Shown piece after piece: positions 8,454 to 17,387 of a stretch of DNA of 64,000 nt. The DNA is taken from assembly GCF_002343915.1 (NCBI RefSeq), contig NZ_NETK01000001.1:9882001-9946000 (forward strand), written 5' to 3'. The position numbers and the translations under genes were made by a program. Position 1 is the first letter of the stretch, and every line of letters begins with the position of its first letter. This DNA is from Nannocystis exedens (GTDB lineage: Bacteria > Myxococcota_A > Polyangia > Nannocystales > Nannocystaceae). The notes beneath the pieces were generated by a model. The model was not told the DNA's origin, did not search any database, and saw only the letters and a program-made list of their open reading frames with translations.

Positions 8454-8471
8454 CATGTCCGGAGAGACATG
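8454..8471. repeat. Dispersed hairpin element
   Basis: CATGTC-CGGAGA-GACATG, a second element copy 54 nt after the 8373-8400 hairpin and just before the end of the convergent lipoprotein gene. Confidence 0.6.
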
Positions 8472-8485
8472 CCCTCACGACGAGC

Positions 8486-8800
8486 TCACTTGGGCGCCGG
8501 CGGCGGCGGGTTGGTGGTCGGCGGGGTGGCGCCGGCGGCCGGCGGGGTGGCCTCGGCCGGCGGCGTGGTCGCGTCGGTCGGGTTGGCCGGGGTGTCGCCG
8601 GCGGGCTCGGCCGGCGGCGGGTTCTCGAGCGCCGGATCGACGGGAGCCGGCTCGGCCGGCTCGGCCGGAGCGGTGGAGGCGGGCTCAGGGTTGGCGGTGT
8701 CGGTCTGCTGCTTGTTGCAGCCGCTCATCAGCGAGGTGCCCGAGACGGCCATGATCAGCGTCGTGATCGCAGCGACGATGTTGTGCTTCGAAATGCGCAT
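8486..8800 (-). CDS. Small Pro/Ala/Thr-rich lipoprotein
   Basis: A 104-residue protein starting MRISKHNIVAAITTLIMAV with the lipobox LMSGC, so it should be lipid-anchored after export. The mature chain is almost entirely a repetitive Pro/Ala/Glu/Thr linker ending PPPPAPK, with no folded domain; it could act as a spacer or tether in the envelope. The ATG at 8800 has a good ribosome site (AAAGGAC) and was preferred over a start 8 codons upstream. That leader also contains a partial copy of the dispersed hairpin element (TGTCC-TTTC-GGGG on the plus strand). Confidence 0.7.
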   Translation of the reverse strand: MRISKHNIVAAITTLIMAVSGTSLMSGCNKQQTDTANPEPASTAPAEPAEPAPVDPALENPPPAEPAGDTPANPTDATTPPAEATPPAAGATPPTTNPPPPAPK

Positions 8801-8824
8801 GTTGTCCTTTCGGGGAGGTTGCAA

Positions 8825-9255
8825 TCAGGTAACCCGGCCTCGCGCTCGTGGTAAAGCAAAATCATCATCAATGTCGCAATTGGGGGCCGCGGGCATCAAT
8901 TGCGAGCGGGCTGAGCAGGAATCGGACGCGCGTAAATTTCGTATTACTGCGATTCTTGCCGAAAGCGCAGCGGGCGCCATGACATTCAGTTCATGGAAAT
9001 CGCAGTACGGGGATCGCCGCGAGACGCGAATTGGCGAATGGAGGAAGACCCGCCCGGGGTAATCCCCATGTTCACGGCGGACGAGCGAACTCAGCAGTAA
9101 CGGGTCCGGTCCGGCGTCCCGCGCCTGGCAGGCGGCCGCGAGAACGGCTCTCGACGCGGGCGTCGAGGACCCCCTCGACCGCCGGGGAAGCGGGCTACGA
9201 CCCCTCGTGGGCGAGCCCGCAGGCGCGCTTGCGCCGGTTCGAACCGCCTGGGCGC
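8825..9255. other. AT-richer intergenic stretch
   Basis: About 430 bp between the start of the small lipoprotein gene and the end of the AraC-type gene. The part at 8840-9060 is clearly less GC-rich than its surroundings, as expected of the lipoprotein promoter region, but no specific promoter or gene could be recognised. Confidence 0.4.
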
Positions 9256-10158
9256 TCAGGCGCGGGGGGCGACCTGCGCCTCACCGGCGGACCGAACGCG
9301 CCGCTCGCCGGCACGCTTCAGGAAGCTGGCCGGCGTGAGCCCGACGAGCTCCCGGAAGTCGGCAATGAGGTGTGCCTGATCGTAATAGCCCGCGTCGGCG
9401 GCGATGCGCGCCCAGTCCTTCGAGGTCGCCGACATTCGCACGGCGCGCCGCAGACGAACCGTCCGCGCGAAGTCCTTCGGGCCGATGCCGACGCTCTCGG
9501 TGAAGGCGCGGCGGAGATGCCGGGCCGTGACGCCGAGCCGCTCCGCCACGCCTTCCACGCGAGCCTCGCCTGCTTCGAACAGGTGAACCGCGCGGCGCGC
9601 GAGCCGTGCCGAGGACGGTTCGACGGTGTGGTGCGCCCGAACAGCGATCGCGCGGGAGACCCGGTCGACCACCTCCGGCAGGCTCCGCGTCGTGAGGAGG
9701 TCGAGGCAGAGCTCGCTGCCCGGACGGCCCCAGATGTCTTCCAGGCGGACGATCCGATCGGCCAGCGCGTGCGCTGCCACGCCGAAGAGCGGCGTCGACC
9801 AGCCGGGCTTGAACTGAAGGACGATCGCCCGCGCGATGCCGGTGGTGTCCTTGAACAGCGCGCGCATTCGCGGGCCCACGAGGCACACGTCGCCTCTCTG
9901 GCCCTCCTCGAGGACGCGGAAGACGAGCGTCGTTCTGCCGTCGGGCAGCCGTTCGTAACGAGCGCGTCCGGCGAGCGGCACGAGCACGTGAACGTCCTCG
10001 ACGAAGCGGGAGAGCGAAAACGTCGCGGCGGCGGCGTCCAGCGTGGGCAGCACCCACGTACTGTCGCGCGCCCACGAGGGTCGTGCAAGCCGGCGCGGGG
10101 CGACCGAGCCAAAATGTCCGGTCCTTCCAATCGAAGGGGCGGTGGCGGGCGCTAGCAA
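9256..10158 (-). CDS. AraC-family transcriptional regulator
   Basis: A protein of up to 300 residues with an N-terminal sensing domain (about 35-180) and a C-terminal pair of helix-turn-helix motifs: VEGVAERLGVTARHLRRAFTES and then DWARIAADAGYYDQAHLIADFRELVGLTPASF, the AraC signature. It is divergent from the alpha/beta hydrolase gene at 10203, so it probably controls that gene and itself. The annotated ATG leaves only 44 bp between the two start codons. A GTG at 10053 (VLPTLDAAAATF) is an alternative start that would leave a more normal promoter region of about 150 bp. The inducer cannot be told from sequence. Confidence 0.85.
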   Translation of the reverse strand: MLAPATAPSIGRTGHFGSVAPRRLARPSWARDSTWVLPTLDAAAATFSLSRFVEDVHVLVPLAGRARYERLPDGRTTLVFRVLEEGQRGDVCLVGPRMRALFKDTTGIARAIVLQFKPGWSTPLFGVAAHALADRIVRLEDIWGRPGSELCLDLLTTRSLPEVVDRVSRAIAVRAHHTVEPSSARLARRAVHLFEAGEARVEGVAERLGVTARHLRRAFTESVGIGPKDFARTVRLRRAVRMSATSKDWARIAADAGYYDQAHLIADFRELVGLTPASFLKRAGERRVRSAGEAQVAPRA

Positions 10159-10202
10159 GGCGGTCGACGGGACGTCGAGCCCGCGAACAAGGAATTGACA
10201 CG

Positions 10203-11159
10203 ATGAGCCCCTCCACTCCCGCAGCGCGCTCCCCCGGTCCCACGCAGGTCCTCTCGATCAGCCCCATCGTGCTGCCGGCGCCCGGCCGCGCCGTGGATCT
10301 CCAGGTCCGCGTCTCGGCGCCCGTGACCGGAGGCGAGCTGCCCGTCCTCCTGCTCTCGCACGGCCACGGCCCCTCGAACCACCTCTCGTCGCTGAACGGC
10401 TACGCCCCCCTCGCCAACTACTTCGCGGCCCACGGCTTCGTCGTGATCCAGCCGACCCACCTCGACTCGAAGACGCTGCCCTTCCGCAGCTCCGATCACC
10501 CCGATGCGCCGCTCTTCTGGCGAGCGCGGGCCGAGGACATGAAGCGCATCCTCGACCGCTTCGACGCGATCGAGCGGGCCGTACCCGCGATCGCCGGGCG
10601 CGTGGATCGAAGCAAGGTCGCCGTCCTCGGGCACTCGATGGGCGGGCACACCGCGAGCGTGCTGCTCGGCGCGCGACACAAGGATCCGCGCGACGGTACC
10701 GACGTGAGCCTCGCGGAGCCTCGCATCCGGGCGGGGGTGCTGCTCGCCGCGCCCGGCAGAGGCGACGCCCTCAGCGCGTACGCAGCCGAGCACTACTCTT
10801 TCTTCTCGACCATCGACTTCTCGACGATGACGACGCCGGCGCTCGTCGTCGCCGGCGACAAGGATGGGTCTCCCCACCTGACGACCGCAGGCGCCGCCTG
10901 GCACGCCGACCCCTACTTCCTGTCCCCTGGCCCCAAGTCCCTGGTCACCCTGTTCGATGCCGGGCACGGCCTCGGCGGGGTCTCCGGCTACGACGTCGCC
11001 GAGACCACCGACGAGAACCCCGAACGCGTCGCCGCCGTCCAGCTCCTCGCGGCGGCCTACCTCCGCACCCGGCTTTATCCCGGAGACCCCGCGTGGCAGG
11101 AAGCACAACATGCGCTGACCGGCGCCGCCGTCCCGCTCGGACGGGTCGAGTCCAAATAG
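10203..11159 (+). CDS. Alpha/beta hydrolase (chlorophyllase/polyester-hydrolase-like)
   Basis: A 318-residue hydrolase with no signal peptide. The oxyanion region is LLLSHGHG (around residue 50), the nucleophile elbow GHSMGGHT carries the catalytic Ser (around 148), an Asp lies in VVAGDKDGSP, and the His in FDAGHGLGG completes the triad. The broad family covers chlorophyllase- and dienelactone-hydrolase-like esterases; the substrate is unknown. The start codon is supported by AAGGA 9 nt upstream. It is divergent from the AraC-type regulator and probably under its control. Confidence 0.8.
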   Translation: MSPSTPAARSPGPTQVLSISPIVLPAPGRAVDLQVRVSAPVTGGELPVLLLSHGHGPSNHLSSLNGYAPLANYFAAHGFVVIQPTHLDSKTLPFRSSDHPDAPLFWRARAEDMKRILDRFDAIERAVPAIAGRVDRSKVAVLGHSMGGHTASVLLGARHKDPRDGTDVSLAEPRIRAGVLLAAPGRGDALSAYAAEHYSFFSTIDFSTMTTPALVVAGDKDGSPHLTTAGAAWHADPYFLSPGPKSLVTLFDAGHGLGGVSGYDVAETTDENPERVAAVQLLAAAYLRTRLYPGDPAWQEAQHALTGAAVPLGRVESK

Positions 11160-11305
11160 ACGAAGCGCGAGCCCGCGGTCACGAGAGGCGCGCGTCCAAT
11201 GATTCCGGTGCTGTCATGGGCCTCCACGTTCCCAACATCAGTTCCGAACCCCCATTCGTCGAAGGCGAGGGTCTCCTCGCGCGCCGAGGCTGGCGCGCGG
11301 CCATT

Positions 11306-11776
11306 TCAGCCGCGCAGGACCCGGGCGAGCAGGCCGAGGCCCATGTTGGCGGTGTTGCAGGCGATCATCACCACGCCGACCCACCAGAACCGGCGCCGCA
11401 CGGCCGGAAGCTCGTCCTCGCGGGCGAACACGCGGCGCGGCCACAGGGTGAAGGTGACGTGGAGGAACAGCGCCAGCGAGACGAGCAGGAGGACGACCTT
11501 GGCGGCGACGAGCCAGGTCCACGGGGCGGCGGCGTCGCGGTGCGCGACGGCGAGGGCGACGCCGCTGGCGACGATCGCGGCGATGCCGGCGAGGACCTTG
11601 TAGCGCGCGCCGTGGACGACGCTGAAGATGAAGTCCTCGAACTCGCTGGCGCGGGTGAAGAACCGCTCGGCCCGCGGGTGGAGGATGAACACGCTGAACA
11701 CCATGGCGCCGATCCACACGCCCCCGCCGAGGACGTGGACCGCGATCGGCGATACTCCCGCGAAGGCCGTGCTCAT
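11306..11776 (-). CDS. Small integral membrane protein, CopD-like
   Basis: A 156-residue protein with four predicted membrane helices: IAVHVLGGGVWIGAMVFSVFI; a segment beginning YKVLAGIAAIVASGVALAVA; a segment within TWLVAAKVVLLLVSLALFLH; and VGVVMIACNTANMGLGLL. The first helix contains HVLGGGVWIG, resembling the His/Trp pattern of CopD/DUF2214-type membrane proteins. Function is unknown; electron-carrier or metal binding is only a suggestion from that histidine. The internal ATG at 11776 opens the first helix and is preferred over a start 23 codons upstream. Confidence 0.65.
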   Translation of the reverse strand: MSTAFAGVSPIAVHVLGGGVWIGAMVFSVFILHPRAERFFTRASEFEDFIFSVVHGARYKVLAGIAAIVASGVALAVAHRDAAAPWTWLVAAKVVLLLVSLALFLHVTFTLWPRRVFAREDELPAVRRRFWWVGVVMIACNTANMGLGLLARVLRG

Positions 11777-12124
11777 CGCCAGGGCCGAGCCTATCACGCG
11801 CGCCGCGGCGAGCCGCGGTCGCTCGCGCGGACGGGGGGCCTGCACGTGCGGTGGTTTCTCGTGCGCGTGGGCGAGCGGAGCGCGAACGGAGGCGCCGCAG
11901 CATCGGGCTGCGCCGCGCTGCGGCGGGACGAGTCGAGCTCGCCGGCGGCGCGGCGCATGGCGGCGCCGTGCCAGCCCGTGCGGCCCGCGGAACGAGTCGC
12001 GTCGCTCGGCGCGACGAGCGGGCGTCCGTGGGCCCGGCGAGCGGCGAAGATGAGCGCGCCTTCATGAAGCGCGTGTCAGTCGGGCGCGGGAACCGAGTAC
12101 GATCCGCGCCCGGAGCACGATCGC

Positions 12125-12637
12125 ATGAATCTCTTCGACATCTCGATCCCCCACATGAGCCGCACCGTGGGCCAGGTCCCCGTGTGGCTCGACAAGGCCC
12201 AGGCGCACGCGGACCAGCGGAAGTTCGACGTCAACGTGCTGCTCACGGCCCGGCTGGCGCCCGACCAGTGGCACTTCACGCGGCAGATCCAGGCGGTGGT
12301 GTTCGGGCCGTTGCGGCTGGCCAACGTGCTGCGCGGGCAGGCGCCGCCGGACCTGCTCGAGCTCGAGCCGACGGTCGCGGCGGTGCGCGCCTGCGTGGCG
12401 GAGACCCGCGAGAAGCTCGACCGTCTGCGCAGCGAGGACTTCGCGGGCGCGGAGGCGCGGGTGATCCCGCTGCCGTTCCTGCCGGGCAAGGGCCTGCAGG
12501 CGCCGGACTTCGTGCAGCAGTTCGCGCTGCCGAACTTCTACTTCCACGCCGTGACCGCGTACTCGATCCTGCGGCACAACGGCGTCGACGTCGGCAAGTC
12601 GGACTTCCTCGCGCCGCTGGCGATCCGCGACCTCTGA
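12125..12637 (+). CDS. DUF1993 family protein (DinB-like fold)
   Basis: A 170-residue protein matching DUF1993 across its length: it begins MNLFDISIPHMSRTVGQVPVWLDKA, has the central PDQWHFTRQIQAV with its conserved Trp-His pair, and ends NFYFHAVTAYSILRHNGVDVGKSDF, typical of the family. These are four-helix-bundle proteins related to DinB/YfiT and may bind metal or thiol cofactors, but no reaction is established. Single gene, start at the only good ATG. Confidence 0.88.
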   Translation: MNLFDISIPHMSRTVGQVPVWLDKAQAHADQRKFDVNVLLTARLAPDQWHFTRQIQAVVFGPLRLANVLRGQAPPDLLELEPTVAAVRACVAETREKLDRLRSEDFAGAEARVIPLPFLPGKGLQAPDFVQQFALPNFYFHAVTAYSILRHNGVDVGKSDFLAPLAIRDL

Positions 12638-12725
12638 GGCGGGCTGTGACGCGGCGCAAGGGTCGCCGCGCGCGGGCGGCGGAGGCGGCCGGGGCGGGCG
12701 GGCGCGTGATAGAGTCCGCGCGCGC

Positions 12726-14336
12726 ATGAGCTTCGATCCGGACGTGTTCGACTACGTGATCCTCGGCGGAGGTTCGGCCGGTTGTGTGCTGGCCGGGCGG
12801 TTGTCCGAGGATCCTTCGCTGCGGGTCCTCTTGCTCGAGACGGGCGACCGGGCCGAGCGGCACCCCGAGTCGCTGCGGGCCGACGGTTACAAGGACGCGT
12901 TCGTCAACGACGACCTGCTGCACCACCGCTTCAGCGTGCCGCAGCGGCACTGCGGGCGCCGCCCGCTGTTCCTCGGCTCGGGCCGCGGCATGGGCGGCAG
13001 CGGGTCGATCAACGCGATGGTGTACCTGCGCGGATCGGAGGCCGACTTCCGCGCGTGGGACGTGCCGGGCTGGGGCTGGTCGGACGTCGTGCCGGCCTAC
13101 GAGCAGCTCGAGCGGGTGCTCGACGTGCGCTCGCGCGAGCCGACCGAGTTCACCGAGGCGTGCATCGCCGGCGCCGAGGAGGTCGGGTTCCACCGCGAGC
13201 GCGACCTCGACCGCGGCGAGCTGCTCGGCGCGCTCGGCTACGAGCGGATGAACTACCGCGGCGAGCAGCGGCGCAGCGCCTACGTCGCGTTCGTCCAGCC
13301 GCACCTCGACCGCATCAACCTGGTCGTACGGACAGGTGCGCACGCGCACCGGCTGGTGCTCGACGACCGCCGGCGGGTGGTCGCGGTCGAGTACGAGGAG
13401 GGGGGGACGCGGCGCACGGCGCAGGTCCGGCGCGAGGCGGTGCTGTGCGCCGGGGCGCTCGAGTCGCCGAAGCTGCTCATGCTGTCGGGGGTCGGGCCGC
13501 GCGACGTGCTGCGCGCGCACGGGATCGAGCCGGCGTTCGACCTGCCGGGCGTCGGCGAGAACCTGCACGACCACCCGAACGTGCAGCTGTTCTACTTCGG
13601 CAAGCGCGCGGTCGACTGCAACTACCCGCAGCTCTACGGGTTCCACCGCGCGCTGCCCGAGAGCGACCTGCCGGCCGACCAGGCCGACACCTGCTACGTC
13701 TTCTACCCGGCGCGCTCGTCGTTCCGCGAGGCGACGATGCGGATGGTGCCGGCGCTGACGGTGCCGCCGGCGCTGTACCGGCGGACGCGGCTGCCGCGGC
13801 TGGTCAAGGCCGGCGTCGGCATGGCCTTTCGGCCAGGTTTCGTCAAGCGCGCGGTCGAGCGGGTCTACGGGGTGGTGGTGATCCTCGGCAAGCCGAAGAG
13901 CCGCGGCACGGTGCGGCTGGCGTCGGCCGACCCGCGCGAGCAGGCGGCCATCGACCCGGCCTACTTCGCCGACCCCGAGGACATGCGGGCGATGATCGCC
14001 GGCGTCCGTCTGGCCCGCCGGATCGCCGCGGCCGAGGGCCTGCGCCCGTGGGGCGGGCCGGAGGTGCTGCCGGGCGCGTTCGTCCGCTCCGACGCGGCGC
14101 TCGCGGCGTTCGTGCGGCGGATGGCGATGACGACCTACCACTACGCCGGGACATGTCGCATGGGACAGGTCCCGGGCAGCGTGGTCGACCCGCAGCTGCG
14201 CGTGCGCGGGGTCGAGAACCTGCGCGTCGCCGACGCCTCGATCATCCCCGAGGTGCCGGTGTCGGCGCTCAACGCCCCGAGCATGATGATCGGCTGGCGC
14301 GCGGCGGACCTGTTGCGCGCGGCCGCGGCCGGCTGA
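12726..14336 (+). CDS. GMC-family FAD-dependent oxidoreductase (choline-dehydrogenase-like)
   Basis: A 536-residue flavoprotein. The ADP-binding motif GGGSAGC (14-20) opens the FAD domain, followed by LLLETG and the GMC signature GMGGSGSINAMVYLRG. The second GMC signature GALESPKLLMLSGVGP is central. The C-terminal active site has the conserved His in YHYAGTCRMG and an Asn in VSALNAPSMM. It oxidises an alcohol with FAD; the substrate is unknown. It is followed 13 bp later by the APH(6)-type kinase, so the two probably form an operon. Three copies of the dispersed hairpin element lie inside the coding sequence (13318-13336, 13822-13835, 14150-14172). Confidence 0.9.
   Translation: MSFDPDVFDYVILGGGSAGCVLAGRLSEDPSLRVLLLETGDRAERHPESLRADGYKDAFVNDDLLHHRFSVPQRHCGRRPLFLGSGRGMGGSGSINAMVYLRGSEADFRAWDVPGWGWSDVVPAYEQLERVLDVRSREPTEFTEACIAGAEEVGFHRERDLDRGELLGALGYERMNYRGEQRRSAYVAFVQPHLDRINLVVRTGAHAHRLVLDDRRRVVAVEYEEGGTRRTAQVRREAVLCAGALESPKLLMLSGVGPRDVLRAHGIEPAFDLPGVGENLHDHPNVQLFYFGKRAVDCNYPQLYGFHRALPESDLPADQADTCYVFYPARSSFREATMRMVPALTVPPALYRRTRLPRLVKAGVGMAFRPGFVKRAVERVYGVVVILGKPKSRGTVRLASADPREQAAIDPAYFADPEDMRAMIAGVRLARRIAAAEGLRPWGGPEVLPGAFVRSDAALAAFVRRMAMTTYHYAGTCRMGQVPGSVVDPQLRVRGVENLRVADASIIPEVPVSALNAPSMMIGWRAADLLRAAAAG
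13318..13336. repeat. Dispersed hairpin element inside a coding sequence
   Basis: CCTGGTC-GTAC-GGACAGG within the GMC oxidoreductase gene. The same arm pair with another loop (TTGC) occurs inside mqnD at 50773-50790. Confidence 0.5.
13822..13835. repeat. Dispersed hairpin element inside a coding sequence
   Basis: TGGCC-TTTC-GGCCA within the GMC oxidoreductase gene, where it encodes part of the peptide GMAFRPG. Confidence 0.5.
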
Positions 14337-14349
14337 GGGGCGCGCGCCG

Positions 14350-15195
14350 ATGACCGCCTCGACGAGCACCGACGCGCCCTGGTCGTGGGACGCGTATCTG
14401 GCGCGCTGGGACCTCGTGGCCGACGGCGCGGAGATCGTGACGGGCCTGGCGCGGCTGCTGCCGGTCAAGCGGGGCGGCGAGCCGGCGATGCTGAAGGTCG
14501 CGACCGAACCCGACGAGCGCCACGGCCACGTCCTGCTGCGCTGGTGGGACGGCGAGGGCGCGGCGCGGCTGTACGCGGCCGAGGGCGCGGCGCTGCTGCT
14601 CGAGCGGGCGACAGGCACGCGCTCGCTCGCCGAGCTCGCGCGCACCGGCGGCGACGAGGAGGCGACCCTCGTCCTGTGCGACGTCCTCGCGGCGCTCCAC
14701 CGGCCGCGGGCCACGCCGATCCCCGCCGGCCTGGTCGACCTGCCGGCGTGGTTCTCCGCCCTCGAGCCCGGCGCGCGCCGTCACGGCGGTCTGCTGCGCG
14801 AGGCGCTGGCGACGGCGTCGCGGCTGCTCGCCGACCCGCGCGACGTGCGGCCGCTCCACGGCGACCTGCACCACGACAACGTGCTCGACTTCGGCGCGCG
14901 CGGCTGGTTGGCGATCGACCCCAAGCACCTCCTCGGCGACCCGGCCTTCGACTACGCCAACATCTTCGCCAATCCAGACATGGCCGGCGGGCCGCCGGTG
15001 GCCGTCCACGAGCGGGTGTTCCACCGCCGGCTGGAGCTCGTCACGCAGCGCTCGGGCATCGCCCGCGAGCGCCTGCTGGACTGGATCCTCGCCTGGTCCG
15101 GGCTGTCGGCCGCGTGGATCCTCGACGACGGCGACGAGCCTGCCGTCGACCTGCGGATCGCCGAGCTCGCCGCGCGCGCGCGCGGGCGACCGTAG
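14350..15195 (+). CDS. Aminoglycoside phosphotransferase, APH(6)/streptomycin kinase family
   Basis: A 281-residue kinase-fold phosphotransferase. The catalytic Brenner motif LHGDLHHDNVLDF is at 169-181 (D172), the metal-binding Asp is in AIDPKHLLGDPAFDYAN (D190), and the N-terminal lobe has a nucleotide-binding strand with MLKVATEPDERHGH. This pattern, particularly IDPKxLxGDPAFDxAN, is characteristic of the aminoglycoside/hydroxyurea kinase family that includes streptomycin 6-kinases. Whether it modifies an antibiotic or a native small molecule is unknown. It lies 13 bp after the GMC oxidoreductase gene and is followed by a long imperfect hairpin. Confidence 0.83.
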   Translation: MTASTSTDAPWSWDAYLARWDLVADGAEIVTGLARLLPVKRGGEPAMLKVATEPDERHGHVLLRWWDGEGAARLYAAEGAALLLERATGTRSLAELARTGGDEEATLVLCDVLAALHRPRATPIPAGLVDLPAWFSALEPGARRHGGLLREALATASRLLADPRDVRPLHGDLHHDNVLDFGARGWLAIDPKHLLGDPAFDYANIFANPDMAGGPPVAVHERVFHRRLELVTQRSGIARERLLDWILAWSGLSAAWILDDGDEPAVDLRIAELAARARGRP

Positions 15196-15206
15196 CACAT
15201 CACAAG

Positions 15207-15283
15207 GACGAATCGCCAGACGCTGCGCGACGCCTGCGCGCCTTCGTATTGGCGAACCGAACTTCGTCGCAGCGCGATTCGTC
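15207..15283 (+). terminator. Long imperfect hairpin after the APH-like gene
   Basis: Outer arms GACGAATCGC (15207-15216) and GCGATTCGTC (15274-15283) pair perfectly; inside them CGCTGCG...ACG pairs with CGT...CGCAGCG. It starts 12 nt after the stop codon. Without a T-run it may be a processing or stability structure rather than a classical terminator. Confidence 0.5.
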
Positions 15284-15330
15284 GATGACGCGGTCGTGAC
15301 GCATTCCATTCGGGGTGCGCGAATCATGCG

Positions 15331-15348
15331 CATGTCTTTGTGGACATG
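15331..15348. repeat. Dispersed hairpin element
   Basis: CATGTC-TTTGTG-GACATG in the leader region upstream of the aminotransferase. Confidence 0.55.
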
Positions 15349-15588
15349 TGTTTGGGGCCATCCGGGTTGCGGGGGCCGCGGGTCCGCGGTATGTTGGCCG
15401 CCTGTCCGCGCTGGCGGTGGGGCCGCGCCCGAACGGAGCGAGCACGGAGCATCTGTGGAATCTTCGCGGCCCTCGGGGCCGCCCGCGGTTCTCCGGCGAA
15501 CACGCGGCCCGCCGTGTGCGACCATGGGTCCCGCGCTGGCAGGCCGACGCCGACAGCCCGGGGCGGGCCGGCCCGCTCCACGCCAGCG

Positions 15589-15604
15589 CTGTCCGAAAGG
15601 CCAG
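15589..15604. repeat. Dispersed hairpin element overlapping a leader
   Basis: CTGTCC-GAAA-GGCCAG ends 8 nt before the GTG start of the aminotransferase and covers the AAGG that would serve as its ribosome site. As RNA it has a GNRA tetraloop and could hide that site. Confidence 0.55.
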
Positions 15605-15611
15605 GTGAATC

Positions 15612-16883
15612 GTGCAGGGACGTCCCAGCCTCAACCTCCAGGTCCGCGGCCTGTCGCCGTCGGCCACCGTGTCGATCAACGAGCGCAGCAACGAGCTGAT
15701 GGCCGCCGGCCGCGAGGTGTTCAAGCTCGGCCTCGGGCAGTCGCCGTTCCCCGTGCCCGACAGCGTCGTCGAGGCGCTGCGGGCCCACGCCGCGCGCAAG
15801 GAGTACATGCCGGTGCGCGGGCTGCCGGCGCTGCGCGAGGCGGTCGCCGCCTATCATCAGCGCAGCGTCGGCGGCGAGCGCGAGTACAGCGGCGAGCACG
15901 TGCTGGTCGGCCCGGGCAGCAAGGAGCTGATGTTCATCACCCAGCTCGCGTTCTACGGCGACCTGGTGCTGCCGGCGCCGGCGTGGGTGTCGTACTCGCC
16001 GCAGGCGCGGATCATCGGCCGGCAAGTGGTGTGGCTGCCGACGCGCGCCGAGGACGGGTGGAAGCTGCGGCCGGCCGACATCGACGGGTTGTGCCGCCGC
16101 GACCGCGGGCGGCCGCGCGTGCTCATCCTCAACTACCCGGCCAACCCGACGGGGCAGACCTACGACGCCGACGAGCTGGCGGCGCTGGCCGAGGTCCTGC
16201 GCGCCCACGAGGTCCTGGTGGTGTCCGACGAGATCTACGGAGAGCTCCACCACGACGGCGACCACACGTCGATCGCCCGCTTCTACCCCGAGGGGACGAT
16301 CATCAGCTCGGGCCTCAGCAAGTGGTGCGGGGCCGGCGGCTGGCGCCTCGGCACGTTCCTGTTCCCGCGCGAGCTCGAGTGGTTGCAGCGGGCGATGGTC
16401 GCGGTCGCCAGCGAGACGTACACGTCGACCAGCGCGCCGATCCAGTGCGCCGCCGTGACCGCGTTCGCGTTCGGGCGCGACATCGCGGCCTACGTCAGCC
16501 ACGAGCAGGCGATCCTGAAGGCCCTGGGCGCGTGGTGCCACCGGCGATTGCTCGCCGGCGGGATCGCCTGCGCGGCGCCCCGCGGCGGGTTTTATCTGTT
16601 CCCCGAGTTCCACGGGTGCGCGGACCGGCTGCGCGAGCGCGGGATCGCCGGCGGCGAGGCGCTGTGCGAGCGCCTGCTCGAAGAGACAGGTGTGGCGATC
16701 CTCCCGGGCAGCGACTTCGGCCGGCCGTACGGCGATCTCAGCGCGCGGCTCGCCTACGTCGACTTCGACGGCGCCGCGGCGCTGGCCGCCCACACGGGCC
16801 CGCCGATCGACGAGGCGTGGCTGCGACGGTTCATGCCGCGGGTGCTGACGGCGATCGAGCGCATCGTCGCGTTCGTGGCCTGA
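15612..16883 (+). CDS. Class I/II PLP-dependent aminotransferase
   Basis: A 423-residue fold-type I aminotransferase. It has NYPANPTGQTY and SDEIYGELHH, which contact the PLP ring and phosphate, and SGLSKWCGAGGWRLGTF, in which the lysine after SGLS should be the Schiff-base residue; the final Arg that binds the substrate carboxylate is in SARLAYVDFDG. It transfers an amino group between an amino acid and a 2-oxo acid; substrate preference (aspartate or aromatic/alanine type) cannot be fixed. Start is GTG at 15612, with the dispersed element over its ribosome site. It stands alone. Confidence 0.9.
   Translation: MQGRPSLNLQVRGLSPSATVSINERSNELMAAGREVFKLGLGQSPFPVPDSVVEALRAHAARKEYMPVRGLPALREAVAAYHQRSVGGEREYSGEHVLVGPGSKELMFITQLAFYGDLVLPAPAWVSYSPQARIIGRQVVWLPTRAEDGWKLRPADIDGLCRRDRGRPRVLILNYPANPTGQTYDADELAALAEVLRAHEVLVVSDEIYGELHHDGDHTSIARFYPEGTIISSGLSKWCGAGGWRLGTFLFPRELEWLQRAMVAVASETYTSTSAPIQCAAVTAFAFGRDIAAYVSHEQAILKALGAWCHRRLLAGGIACAAPRGGFYLFPEFHGCADRLRERGIAGGEALCERLLEETGVAILPGSDFGRPYGDLSARLAYVDFDGAAALAAHTGPPIDEAWLRRFMPRVLTAIERIVAFVA
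16673..16690. repeat. Dispersed hairpin element inside a coding sequence
   Basis: CCTGCTC-GAA-GAGACAGG inside the aminotransferase gene, near its 3-prime end. Confidence 0.45.
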
Positions 16884-17091
16884 GGCCGGCCGCCTAATCG
16901 GGGACGCGAGCAGACGCGACGCGGCGCCGGGCCCGCCCGCGGCGACGGGCTCGGCCGCCGCGGTGGCAGACTCGACAAGCGGAACGACGATTGTCGCGGG
17001 TCCAGGTGCGATGATTCTCCGGTCCGGTCGATTCATTGCAGCGGCAACGGATCGCGCTACGCTCCGGTCGGTCCTTGCGGAGGAGAAAACC

Positions 17092-17352
17092 ATGGAGTTC
17101 ATCTGGACATTGATCGTGGGCCTTGTCGCCGGCGTGCTCGCCAAGCTGGTCATGCCGGGTAAGGATGCCGGCGGTGTCATCGCCACCATGCTCCTCGGCA
17201 TCGCCGGCTCGTTCGTCGCCGCCTTCCTCGGACGCGCGCTCGGCTGGTACTCGCACGTCAACGAGGGCCCGGGCATCATCGCCTCGATCCTCGGCGCGCT
17301 GGTGCTGCTCGGCATCTACCGCCTGGCCGTCAACCGCGGCATGCGCGCCTAG
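17092..17352 (+). CDS. GlsB/YeaQ/YmgE family stress membrane protein
   Basis: An 86-residue hydrophobic protein of the transglycosylase-associated family: MEFIWTLIVGLVAGVLAKLVMPG, then GGVIATMLLGIAGSFVAAFLG and GIIASILGALVLLGIYRL, three membrane helices with the Gly-zipper pattern typical of the group. Members are small inner-membrane proteins often induced by stress; the exact role is unknown. The start is well supported by GGAGGAG 7 nt upstream. It is convergent with the pseudokinase gene. Confidence 0.88.
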   Translation: MEFIWTLIVGLVAGVLAKLVMPGKDAGGVIATMLLGIAGSFVAAFLGRALGWYSHVNEGPGIIASILGALVLLGIYRLAVNRGMRA

Positions 17353-17387
17353 CTCCGCTTCGCCGCCGGCGGGTGGACGCCCGGCCC

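Larger units (their letters stand above)
15196..15611. other. Intergenic region with structured DNA
   Basis: About 415 bp between the APH-like gene and the aminotransferase. It contains the long imperfect inverted repeat at 15207-15283 and dispersed element copies at 15331-15348 and 15589-15604. No gene is recognised in it. Confidence 0.5.

Noticed and set aside
15207..15283. Long inverted repeat as an insertion-sequence end
   Set aside because: It is followed by no transposase and is better explained as a 3-prime structure of the APH-like gene.
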